Below are positions 1 through 8,902 of a stretch of 64,000 nucleotides of DNA, one piece after another. Every line of letters begins with the position of its first letter. Position 1 is the first letter of the stretch. This DNA is from Tilletia caries (Eukaryota > Basidiomycota > Exobasidiomycetes > Tilletiales > Tilletiaceae). A program made the translations under genes and the position numbers. The notes beneath the pieces were generated by a model, which had not been told where the DNA came from, ran no database searches, and saw only the letters and a program-made list of their open reading frames with translations. The stretch lies in NCBI GenBank assembly GCA_032718865.1, contig JALUTQ010000022.1, positions 1-64,000 of the forward strand, written 5' to 3'.

Positions 1-79
1 ATGGCGGATCAGCGGGTTTATATTCTTCTCCGCCGCGAACGCCAAGCAGACAATCAGGAGCAAGGCTCGAGAATCTCGC

Positions 80-2203
80 ATGGGACAGTCTCTTCGACAG
101 GACCTGCCCGAAGCAACATGGTCGAATACCTCTTCTTCTTTGGAAACGACGAGCACCAGCGGCCGGGCCTGCCGGATCGATCGGCTCGAGCAAAGCATGT
201 CCCGAATCGACCGGCTCGAACGAGGGCATGTCCCGGGTTCTGGAGCTGCTGGAGGGGGACACACGGTGGAGCACGGGCAGGAACAGGCTCTCGGTCCCAC
301 CACGTCGACCGATCGAACCGTTCTCGCCACTCCGCCGCCGTCACAGCGGCGTCTAGTCCCGATACAGCCCCAACCGCGGCGGCACCGCGGCCGTCGGTCA
401 CATTCGCTCCTTCAACACCACCGGATCCAAACCGCCCGACCTTCAAATCGGCACCCAATCGAAAAGCCGTATTAATGTTCGGGCCACCTCAACAAACCAG
501 CACCCCCATGGCGGTCTCGTTCCTTCCTTCGGCACACCGGCGTCGGAAGCCGGACTTGCTGGGCGACTCGGTGCGCAGGGCGGGTATAGACCGACTGGAG
601 GAATCAGAGGCGGCGGGGGCGGACAACCTTCTGGTCCTGGTGGCGGTGGGCCGAACAGTCCCGGTGGCTTTGGCCCTGGTGGTGGTGGATCCGGCAGCCC
701 CGGCGGTGGCCCACCTGGACCTCCCCCGGCGGTCCACCTGGATCTCCAGGACCGACTGGGGTAGGCTACCCCCTGCAACATCGTCGTCCACTTCGGCGGC
801 GACAAGCCTCGTATTCCCCGACAGTCGGGCACTGATTTCCAATCCACGCGACAAACGCCCCCTCGCCTTTTTGGGCACACATGGAGCACTTTCGATCCAA
901 CAGGTTGTACGAGGACAGGGCGATCCTGTCCTAGCGCTGTAGTAGGCGTAAGTAAAATAGGAAGAGGAGAAGTATGAAGCGAAGTGAAGTAGAAGAAGTA
1001 AAGAAGAGTAGAGTTGAGTAGGAAGTTGAGTCAAGAGTGGCGTGCGGAGCCAGTGGCTTGCACAGAAGCCGGATTTGCATGTATGGAGCAAGAAGAAGAA
1101 GGAAGTGATGATTTCGTGTAGAAGAGGATCTCGTTATTACATGATGATCGCGCTCGTTATAAAGGAAAGCCATGCTTTGGTAGCAGTGAGTGAAGAGAGG
1201 ATTGCGAGGTAAAGTAAGCTGCGAGGGAAGCGAGCTGTTGGGAGGAGAGTGAGCGATCATTTGCGCAACGTTCGAACGGCAAGAGATGTGGAGAGAGGCT
1301 CGGGACGGAGCGAAAGCAGGAGATGAGTCGGACGAAACGGAATGGTGCGAAAGTTGTGGAAAGAAACTGATGCCTGGCGGAGATGCCACGCGGTCGTCAG
1401 GTGTCACTGGGGAACCTCTTCAGCGGCTGTGACTTGGGAGCTGTCAACCAGCACAGATCCTGTCTTGCATTCATGGGTGCGTGCAGAAGCGATTGGTTCG
1501 ACTCCCCTATTCCCGCGTCCGACGACATGGCAGGAATGGCGGGGCAACATTCTTCCAGAAATGGACGGAGGCGGATCCCTCGTCGGCGGCCCTCAAGATG
1601 CTCAATCGGATGTTCAAGCCGACACGCGAGGGAAACTCTGTCTGACGTATCGCTACGACGATATTGGTTGATCGGAATGGAGTCGGGTCGCCCGGCTGCT
1701 CATCTACAAATCGCCAGGCGTCGACGCTGCAGAAGGAGACGTGATGCCCCTTCTTAACCAGAGATCGAGATGGCCGAGCTCGTCGGTCTCGTCCATAATG
1801 GACTGCCAACGACCTGGCAAACGAGGCTGTACGAGCCGATGGAGACCGCTACCTCCTGGAACGATTACCTTCTGAAGATGACGAAGAAGGAGTCGTACAT
1901 TCGTACAGAGCTAAACGTCGGGGTTCGCTCCACCCCGAACGACGATGACTCCGACACGGACATGGGGGCGAGAGAGAGAACAACGTGGAGAAGAGAGGGA
2001 GTGACGATTCCGGAAGAGAGGGAGCCTCGACCAAGAGGAACCTCAAAGACGAAGGCTCGAACTAGCGCCGTCGCTTCGAGTTCCCGATCGAATCCAGCGT
2101 TAACGGAAGCGAACGACGACAGCGCAAGAAGGCTGAAGGACATAGAGAAAATGGAGGCTGCTTCGTCTGCCACCAGAACTGAGGCCATGCCGCGCGCGAC
2201 TGC
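80..2203 (+). pseudogene. TE-A gag remnant
   Basis: Frames change repeatedly. Around 600-760 one frame reads as Gly/Pro-rich repeats (GGGGPNSPGGFGPGGGGSG type), a composition common in Gag of basidiomycete Gypsy elements. About 1770-1920 reads like the end of a capsid domain (LVGLVHNGLPTTWQTRLYEP). At 2159-2203 the order C-F-V-C, then His, then R-D-C resembles a zinc knuckle (CX2C-H-C) but contains a TGA at 2180-2182 and five rather than four residues before the His. A normal Gag would be one reading frame, so this is a relic. Confidence 0.5.
943..1340. other. Purine-rich non-coding stretch within TE-A
   Basis: Very rich in gaag, gtag and gaga on the + strand, with no convincing frame on either strand. 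It separates two parts of the gag remnant and may be a small insertion. I could not define ends or a target duplication. Confidence 0.3.
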
Positions 2204-2459
2204 CCCAACGGTCAAGACGAGAAGACGAGAGCGTACGTTCGTCCGAGTCGAGAAAGCGTATCCTCGCATCCAATCGCTTGTTCACCTCTGTGCTGAAGGA
2301 CGCGGGTCTGCTTCTGGCTCGAGCTCCAACGAAGACGAAGAAGACTCGTGCGCGGACGACGCCACCTCGGACGAATCTACGTCCGAGCATGATGTCCGAC
2401 GAGTGCGCAGCGTTAAGATCATCCGCAAGACATCAACCCGACCGTCGGGACGAGAACCT

Positions 2460-2830
2460 GGAACCTTACACCGCAACACGACGACCTTCAAGCTCTGCGT
2501 CCGGGTTGAGGGCCAGGATCGATACGAGCGTTCAGAGATCAGTTTGATCTCTACCCGCGCACTCAAATCAGTCGCGCCTGACGTCGAACGTCTACCCGCT
2601 CAGCAGATCGAGCTGCACGGGTTCGATGACGGGGACAGGCAGATGACAAAGTCAGTCGTCGTGCTCCCCAGTCACGTTCGTAGGAAGAGATGGGGAGGGA
2701 AGACGGAGTGGTGTGAATTCCACGAGGTGGATCGATGTGCGGACGGATGGCTGCTGGGCGTCGACAACATGGTCGAGGTCGGTGTCGTCTGCGACCCGAC
2801 CACCTGGACGGCTACCTCGTCGAGCTCCAG
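2460..2830 (+). pseudogene. TE-A protease-like remnant
   Basis: The frame that is open from about 1770 to 2870 contains a retropepsin-like pattern. A strand-forming start (FKLCVRVEGQDRYERSEIS) is followed by ISTRAL, a VVLPSHV strand and the C-terminal WLLGVDNM (the family usually has LGxDFL). The catalytic D-S/T-G triad is not present where expected, so the enzyme would be dead. The call rests on position between Gag and RT and on overall pattern. Confidence 0.45.
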
Positions 2831-3083
2831 CAATGACCGCGGAACTCATCAGGTCAAAGGACAAAGATAGGACCAAGCAGACGTCGTCGACTCATCGTTA
2901 ACGGCCGAGACGGCGGACGGCACGAGTCGATCGACTTGTCCGGGCTGTCCCAGGAGGAAAGCACGACCTTCCGAGAACTGGAGATCGAGTATCCTCATGG
3001 GTCAGAGCCATCCAAGTCGCTGTCTCGTCGAGCCTTGACGACTCGCAGCAAGAGGCTCTCCTCACCGTCATGCAGTCTGCTAG

Positions 3084-4440
3084 GTGTGTCCGACCAAAGA
3101 ACGTCCTCTAGGCCTGGACGAGCAAGAATTGTTCGATATCGAGCTAAAGGACGGACAGGACGGGTGGAAGCATAGTGAGCCACCACGACGGACATCACCA
3201 GCACAGAGGACTGCCATCGAGGAGGCCTTACGAGAACACGACGAGCTCAACCTTTCGGAACCGGGCACGAGCCCACACAGCTCGGGAGTCGTCCTCGTTC
3301 CCCAAAGGGACAAACTCCGATTCTGCGTCGATTATCGTCCGCTAAACAGCGTAACGAAGGATGTCAGCTACTTCTCACCCAAGACAGACGAGATCTACGG
3401 ACTCCTCACCTCGGCGGTCTTCCTAACAATCGTCGACTGCAACAAAGGCTATCACCAGTTCGCCTGCACGGGAGAGGACCCGACAGCTCACCGCCTTCAT
3501 CACCATGTTCGGCACGAGGCTCTGGAACCGAATGCCTCGGACCGAAGACGGCACCCGCCTTCTTTCAGCGGGTGATCGATAACATTCTCGCAGCGTTCCG
3601 GTTCATCTGCGCCATCGCATATCTGGACGACATCCTGGTGTTTTTCTCCGACCTACGAGCAACATCTCGTCGACGTAAGGAGCGTCCTCTCAGCCCTGGG
3701 CGATGCCGGTATCACGATCGGCGCCAAAGAAGTGCGCCTTTGCGTTCACCAGCCTCAAGCTTTCTGGGGTACCGGGCTCACGCCCTGGGCATCATGGTGG
3801 ACGAGGAGAGAACAAGAGCGGTTCGAGAATTCCCAGTCTCGACCACAGCGAAGGAGGCGTTGCGATTCTATGCGATGGCCTCGTGGTATCGCAAGTCTCT
3901 GTGGAAAACTCGCAACGAGAGCAAAAAGCCCGTCAATCAAGCCATTCACTCAGAACCGTTCCGATGGTCGGAGAAGCAGCAACAAGCCTTTGACGACCTA
4001 AAGAGAGCATTGACGACTGCGCCAATTCTACGACGCCCCGACTACGCCAGACCCTTCATCCTGGACGTCGACGCGTCCGCCGCTGGATTCGGAGCCGCCC
4101 TCATTCAGCTGCAGGAGGACGGCAAGGAGCTATCCTGTCGTCTACATCTCTCGGAAAACCAGAGCAGAGACTCGATACGGCGCCGGATCTGGAGCTTCAG
4201 TGCGTCGTGTGGGCCGTGTGGGCCGTCTCAAAGTTGCCATTACATTGACGGATCGCATCTGACCGTCAGAAGTGACCATCAGGCGCTCAAGTACCTCTGG
4301 GACCTTAAGTCTGAAGCACCAACAGGACGACTCCAACGACTCGCTCTGCCCTGGCTCCGCTTCGGGACAAGATCAAGGTGGAGTACCGGAAGGGCTCGTT
4401 CAACAACGTCGCTGACGCCCTTTCCCGCAGCCCTCTACCA
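3084..4440 (+). pseudogene. TE-A reverse transcriptase and RNase H remnant
   Basis: RT fingers and palm start are readable at about 3230-3480 (SSGVVLVPQRD, LRFCVDYRPLNS, VDCNKGYHQF). After a frameshift, the catalytic YLDD is at 3620-3631. The connection reads FRWSEKQQQAFDDLKRAL near 3960, followed by RNase H FILDVDASAAGFGAAL near 4050-4100. After another frameshift, VTSDHQALKYL-like sequence and NNVADALSRSP close the domain near 4430. RNase H is thus continuous and lies before integrase, the normal arrangement. At least three frameshifts prevent translation. Confidence 0.8.
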
Positions 4441-4762
4441 GAACAAAGCACCGAACAACAAATCAAGTACCTCACCATCAAGCAAGTACAAAAACAAAAC
4501 ACGACATCAACAAGCATCATCCTCGACAAATCAGAACGACAATCGTGGGCAACGGCATACAACAACGACAAGACATACCGACGAATCTACAGCAAGCTGA
4601 AGAAGAAAAAAGAAAAAACGACAAAGAAAAAGAAGAAGAGGCCGAGGACGACCAACAAGAAGAACAAAGCGGCGGATGAACGCGATGGAAACGGGGAAAA
4701 CAATGGTGGAGAGGGTACACTTGGAGGAGATCTTCTGGCGGACAATGGTGGAGGAACGACGG

Positions 4763-5113
4763 GCACCGTGGTGGACTTGGGCTCTTTTTGTTGGAACGGA
4801 CACCGTGGTGGACATGGGCTCTTTGGTTGGAAAACATCGTTCGACGGACACCGTGGTGGACTTGGGCTCTTCGGTTGGGAAACATCGTTCGGCGTTCGAC
4901 AGCGGTGGAACGGGAACATCTGGAGGACATCAGCTGGCGGGTAATGGTGGAGGACCGGTGGACATTGTGGTGGACTCGGACTCTCTGGCGGGCGAACGAC
5001 GAAGGGACAAGAAGCACAAGACGGACATCGTGGAGGACAAGGGACCAAAGGTTAACGATCAGCAATCGGACATCGTGGAGGACAAGGGACCAAAGGTTGG
5101 CGGCCAGCAATCG
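4763..5113 (+). repeat. Minisatellite-like spacer between RNase H and integrase of TE-A
   Basis: Two sets of imperfect direct repeats. Three copies contain caccgtggtggac plus ttgggctctt and a ggttgg..aaacatcgttcg tail (near 4763, 4800 and 4850). Two copies of about 45 nt begin gacatcgtggaggacaaggg and end cagcaatcg (about 5023-5113). One frame would encode Gly/Asp-rich repeats; the region matches no retroviral domain. Confidence 0.7.
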
Positions 5114-5339
5114 GATATCCAGGATGGAAAGGGGTCGGACGGTACGGATGGGAATAGAGGGAGGTGGAGCGAGGGAAGAGAGGACGTGGGCGGCTCGGAC
5201 AGGAGTAGGGACAGCGGAGGAGCCCCAGGCTGCGAGAGCAGGTGCAGGTGGCCGTGGCGATACGACAAGATGATGAGGGATCTCATCCGAGATGTCGTTG
5301 AGGACGACCTCCTCTTCGAACGGTCGGGCCCTGGAGTTG

Positions 5340-6240
5340 GATCAGATCAGGATCTGCGTTCCAGAAGACAAGATCCAGACAATCATTGACGAATTCCACA
5401 AGTCACCTCGGGCCGGACACCCCTCCGTCAAGAGAACAACAAAGGCGATCAAGACCATCTTTACATTCGACCTCAACTCACGGGTCCTGGAGGCGGTTGC
5501 AAAATCGCTGACGAATGCCAGACGAATAAGGCGCGACACCACAAGGAGTACGGACAACTGATCCCGATCTACAGTCCGCCCAAGGTCTTCGATACCCTCG
5601 GGATCGACTTCGTGACGGGGTTGATACCTGCCGGCGATCAACGATTCGATGCCATCACGGTCGTATCGGACAAGTTCTCTAAGTTCGCCATCTTTTACGC
5701 CAGCAAGACGACCGATTCAGCGAAGGACACGGTGGAACGATTCCTCACGAACGTCTACCCGTGGACCGGCATCCCCCAGGCGCCTCATCAGCGATCGCGA
5801 CGTACGATTCTACCTCCGAGTTTTGGAGGGCGCTGACTCAAAGGCTCGACATCAAACACGGCACGTCTGCGGCATATCACCCTCAGACCGACGGTCAGGT
5901 CGAGCGTCTCAACCAACAACTGGGAACGCTTTTGAGGCACACTGTTGCTCTCGATCAACACGACTGGCCGATGATGCTGCCCGCGGCCATGATGGCCTAC
6001 AACACACAGACGCAAGAGACGACGCAAGAGCCCCCATACAAGATCGTCTTCGCGAGGAACCCTCGTGTGTTCCGGCCGAGACACTCCATCAGATACAAGA
6101 CCAAGAGGCGCGGCTTCCACGGACGGTCACAGACCTCGGTGCCCTCCCTAGCCTTTCACGCCGACGTCCAGATCGCATCATCCGTGCACAAGATCGCCAG
6201 TCGGAGGAGTACAACCGTCGACACCTCGCTGGACGCCTAG
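5340..6240 (+). pseudogene. TE-A integrase remnant
   Basis: The zinc-binding region begins near 5380 (ESxH..GHPSVKRTTKAIK pattern). The core has the first Asp in LGIDFVTGLIPAG (about 5600-5625), the second in a frameshifted SDRDVRFYLR (about 5795) and the Glu in HPQTDGQVERLNQQL (about 5880-5920). Thus a complete DDE set remains, but in three frames. The C-terminal part runs to a stop at 6238-6240, shortly before TE-B starts. Confidence 0.8.
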
Positions 6241-6365
6241 CGTCAACGACTCGGGAACTCGTCAGGACGGAACATTACAAGGCAACGACTCGATCCAACG
6301 CAAAGCATGGGCGAAGGTCTCCTGCTACGGGAAGGTTCCGAGTTGCCGAATTTGACGGGATTCCG

Positions 6366-6667
6366 TGTATATTGTTGTTACATTTCAGTTCTCTATGTCC
6401 CCGATCCGTTCCGCTCCGATCCCCGATCGCTCTCAACACTTTTCCTCACTCACTGCTCCAGAATCGTTACGCAACGTCTCACTTTTCCTTCCTCTTTTCC
6501 CTTCATCAGCCGCACCGGCTTCTCTCTCTCCTGCGCCTCATTTGTATATAAGCGGCTGCGCCCCACTTCCCCCTCTCGCTTAGAACTGATCCGTCATTGC
6601 ATATTCTCATTTGTTTAGCCTTAGCTACAGGTAAGACACTCTTCTACCGAACCATTGTGTTCGCACA
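6366..6667 (+). repeat. TE-B 5' LTR
   Basis: Near-identical to the 3' LTR from 6385 on; ends cgcaca directly before the primer-binding site. The start is taken at a TGT but is uncertain because the first bases do not match the 3' copy. TATA-like tatataa lies at 6545-6551. Confidence 0.8.
6545..6551 (+). promoter_or_regulatory. TATA-like box of TE-B 5' LTR
   Basis: The sequence tatataa in gtatataagcgg, about 120 bp before the LTR end. The same box occurs in the 3' LTR at 13360-13366. It is probably the core promoter for the genomic transcript. Confidence 0.5.
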
Positions 6668-6680
6668 TGGTGATGAGAGG
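6668..6680 (+). promoter_or_regulatory. TE-B primer-binding site
   Basis: tggtgatgagagg begins directly after the terminal CA of the LTR, as expected for a site pairing with a tRNA 3' end (CCA). TE-D has exactly the same 13 bases at the same place. The tRNA species was not identified. Confidence 0.75.
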
Positions 6681-6734
6681 GTTCTCTAGCTGAATCGCAC
6701 CTACCGATTACAGCAACGCCCACAAGACGCCCTC

Positions 6735-6850
6735 GCAGAGACATCCATATCTCCAGTGGTCTCTTCCTCCGCAGGCCCCGCAGAGACCCCCATATCTCCA
6801 TCGGCCTCGCCCAACTAGCCTTGCAGAGACCACCATATCTCCATCGGCTT
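6735..6850 (+). repeat. Three tandem leader repeats in TE-B
   Basis: Imperfect units starting gcagagac and containing ccatatctcca occur at 6735, 6780 and 6823, a period of 43-45 nt, in the untranslated leader between primer site and Gag. Function unknown; packaging or dimer-linkage signals are known from this region in other elements. Confidence 0.6.
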
Positions 6851-7010
6851 CTAGCCTTGTCCAGAGCACTTCTCTCCTTTCTCTCTCGATCTCTCACCAC
6901 TCCATCCTTCACTCCTCTTTTTCTCTTTTTCGATCTCTCACCCCTACCTCTCTCAACCTCTCCTCTCACAACACACACGCACTACCTACGCACACCCGTC
7001 AACAGCCTCC

Positions 7011-8834
7011 ATGAGTTCCCAAGCCTCAAACAACTCTTCCGTCCGAGGACGGCGTGGACGACATGGCCGCGGTGGACAGGGCGGAGGACACGGCGGACAA
7101 GGATCGGCAGCTGCGCTTCCACCTCAACTTCACGTTTCGCCCGACACGATCCTCCCGCCCACACAACCCTCCGTTTCCGCCATCATGCACGAGTCCATCG
7201 TCGACGAAATACGGGCTATGCGGGACGAGTTGGCGTCAAGACTGGACGGGTTCAACGCGCGGCTTGGCGAGGTCGAGAAGTGGCAGCGGGCCACCGGCGA
7301 AGATGAGGAGGAGGACACTTCCGGACAACCCGAGCAAGAGGCCGGCACATCCACCCCCCTCCTCGACACGACAGGACAAGCTGGGTACCCGCCAACGACT
7401 CCTGCTTTCGTCACGCGCCGTTCAGATCGGATCCTCCCCCACCAGGTCCCACGGTCCTCGGACCCACAGTCATCGCCCATCCAGGCACATGCTCTTCGCT
7501 CCCAGCTCTTCACCACTCCGTCACCGTCGGGATCCACCCCGCTGGATCGCTTCAAGGCAATGACGACTCCAGAGCGGCGCAAGATCCGCCTGGCCATGAA
7601 GAAGCTCGGCATCCAGGTCCAGGAGTTTATGGGCGCTGCCGACGACAGCGGGTCTGTCACCTCCCAAGATGCTCACGACGGCAATCTTGCGGTGGATGGA
7701 GAAGACACGTCCAACGAGAGTCCCCTTCGACACGTCGTCCAGCCGGACACCCCTCCCGGTCCTGCCATCGCTCCCGCTCCCAACATACGTCCCGGACAGC
7801 CGCTCACATGCAAACAGGAGTTCCTCGGCAAGTACTCCGGCGATCCGACTCGCTTGGAGGCCTTCCTCAGTCGCGTCCGCGACGTGATCCGATCAGACAA
7901 CTCCGCGGCCTGGACCGCCGCTGTCATGCGTGCGTTGCCCATCGCTCTTACCGATGAGGCAGCCGTGTGGCACGAAGGCCTCCAGGACTCCACGGCAAGC
8001 TCTCTGACGTCCTTCGAGGCTTGGTCGACCACGATGAGGAAGGCTTTCCCCATCAATACTGCTCAACAACGCCGAGAAGCGTGTGAGCGTGTATGGACGC
8101 CGGCAACAGAGACTGCCCTGGCCTTCTACTTCCACAAAGTCCGGCAGCTTCGTCAAGCATTCGGCTTCGATCAACCCGACGAAGCCTTGGTGACCGACAT
8201 TGTCGATGCATTGCCCACCAGCTTCCAGACCATGCTACGACTTCCGCGTAATCAAGCTACGCTCGACGATCTCCAACACGAGCTCGGACGATGGGAGTTC
8301 TCCTGGCGCGACATGAATCGGATCTTCCTCCATACCGCCTCGTCCCCATCCACGCCGGCTCAGAGCTCGTCGTCGGCCATTGGTCGCTTCACTCAGCAAC
8401 AGACCATGGCGCGCTCGGTTTCCGCGCCGGTTCTCGCTGTCAAGAACCCCGTTCCAGTTCCGACAGCGGCAATCCCAGTCGCGGCTCCGCCTGCGACGAC
8501 CGCCATCTCAGCTATGGCTGCTGCCTACGATCCATCTCGTGTCATTCCGGCACGCAACGGTGAGCCTCGCAAGTACCGAGTCGAAGGTCGATCGGTCCCG
8601 ATGGTTCTCAACCGTCCTTGCGGGAAGTGCGGAGGAGACCACTTCAACTTCGAACACGCGCATCTCGTTCCTCAAGTCCGGACCCTCACCGTTGACGAGG
8701 ACGATGACTACCCGTTCGAGGACGAAGTGGTCGTAGGCACGTCAAGCTTTTACACGGCGGAACGTCAGGAGGAAGTAAAGGAGGAAAATCAGGGCACTCA
8801 GGAGTCCACATCCTCCTCCGTGAGTCGCGACTAA
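7011..8834 (+). CDS. TE-B Gag (607 aa)
   Basis: Starts at the first ATG after the leader (MSSQASNNSS). The N-terminus is low-complexity and Gly/Arg-rich. The capsid-like part spans about residues 260-440 (FLGKYSGDPTRLEAFLSRV, VWHEGLQD, RRKAFPI-like, LPTSFQTML), a layout seen in Ty3/Gypsy Gag. Near residues 540-550 lies CGKCGGDHFNFEH, a CX2CX3HX4H knuckle rather than the usual CX2CX4HX4C. The last eleven nucleotides plus stop lie inside an in-phase intron (8820-8902), so unspliced RNA gives Gag alone and spliced RNA reads on into protease-RT. Confidence 0.85.
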   Translation: MSSQASNNSSVRGRRGRHGRGGQGGGHGGQGSAAALPPQLHVSPDTILPPTQPSVSAIMHESIVDEIRAMRDELASRLDGFNARLGEVEKWQRATGEDEEEDTSGQPEQEAGTSTPLLDTTGQAGYPPTTPAFVTRRSDRILPHQVPRSSDPQSSPIQAHALRSQLFTTPSPSGSTPLDRFKAMTTPERRKIRLAMKKLGIQVQEFMGAADDSGSVTSQDAHDGNLAVDGEDTSNESPLRHVVQPDTPPGPAIAPAPNIRPGQPLTCKQEFLGKYSGDPTRLEAFLSRVRDVIRSDNSAAWTAAVMRALPIALTDEAAVWHEGLQDSTASSLTSFEAWSTTMRKAFPINTAQQRREACERVWTPATETALAFYFHKVRQLRQAFGFDQPDEALVTDIVDALPTSFQTMLRLPRNQATLDDLQHELGRWEFSWRDMNRIFLHTASSPSTPAQSSSSAIGRFTQQQTMARSVSAPVLAVKNPVPVPTAAIPVAAPPATTAISAMAAAYDPSRVIPARNGEPRKYRVEGRSVPMVLNRPCGKCGGDHFNFEHAHLVPQVRTLTVDEDDDYPFEDEVVVGTSSFYTAERQEEVKEENQGTQESTSSSVSRD

Positions 8835-8902
8835 GCATTCCCTCCCGCACACATCTCCCATCATTCCCGTTCTCAATTGTGCTCTTTCTCTTGTCATTGT
8901 AG
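8820..8902 (+). other. Intron joining Gag to Pol in TE-B
   Basis: The 83-nt segment begins gtgagt at a codon boundary of Gag and ends tcattgtag. Removing it skips the Gag stop at 8832-8834 and joins ..TSSS to TSTEIGPAPS in the exact protease frame, with no stop before 8933. A pyrimidine-rich stretch (gctctttctcttg) precedes the acceptor. Length and signals match the host introns in this window. Splicing itself is inferred. Confidence 0.7.

Larger units (their letters stand above)
1..6365 (+). mobile_element. TE-A: decayed Ty3/Gypsy retrotransposon, left end outside window
   Basis: Recognisable pieces in canonical order are Gag with a Gly/Pro-rich tract, a CCHC-like knuckle, a protease-like stretch, reverse transcriptase with YLDD, RNase H, and integrase. 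Every domain is split over two or three frames and several in-frame stops are present, so no functional protein can be made. The order PR-RT-RH-INT is the normal Ty3/Gypsy order, unlike TE-B and TE-D. No LTR is identifiable. The right limit is set by the 5' LTR of TE-B, which seems to have landed just after the integrase. Confidence 0.8.

Noticed and set aside
1..942. 313-residue open frame at the window start
   Set aside because: Composition has no domain, and Gly/Pro-rich Gag sequence reads in another frame over the same bases; it is a shadow of the TE-A gag relic.
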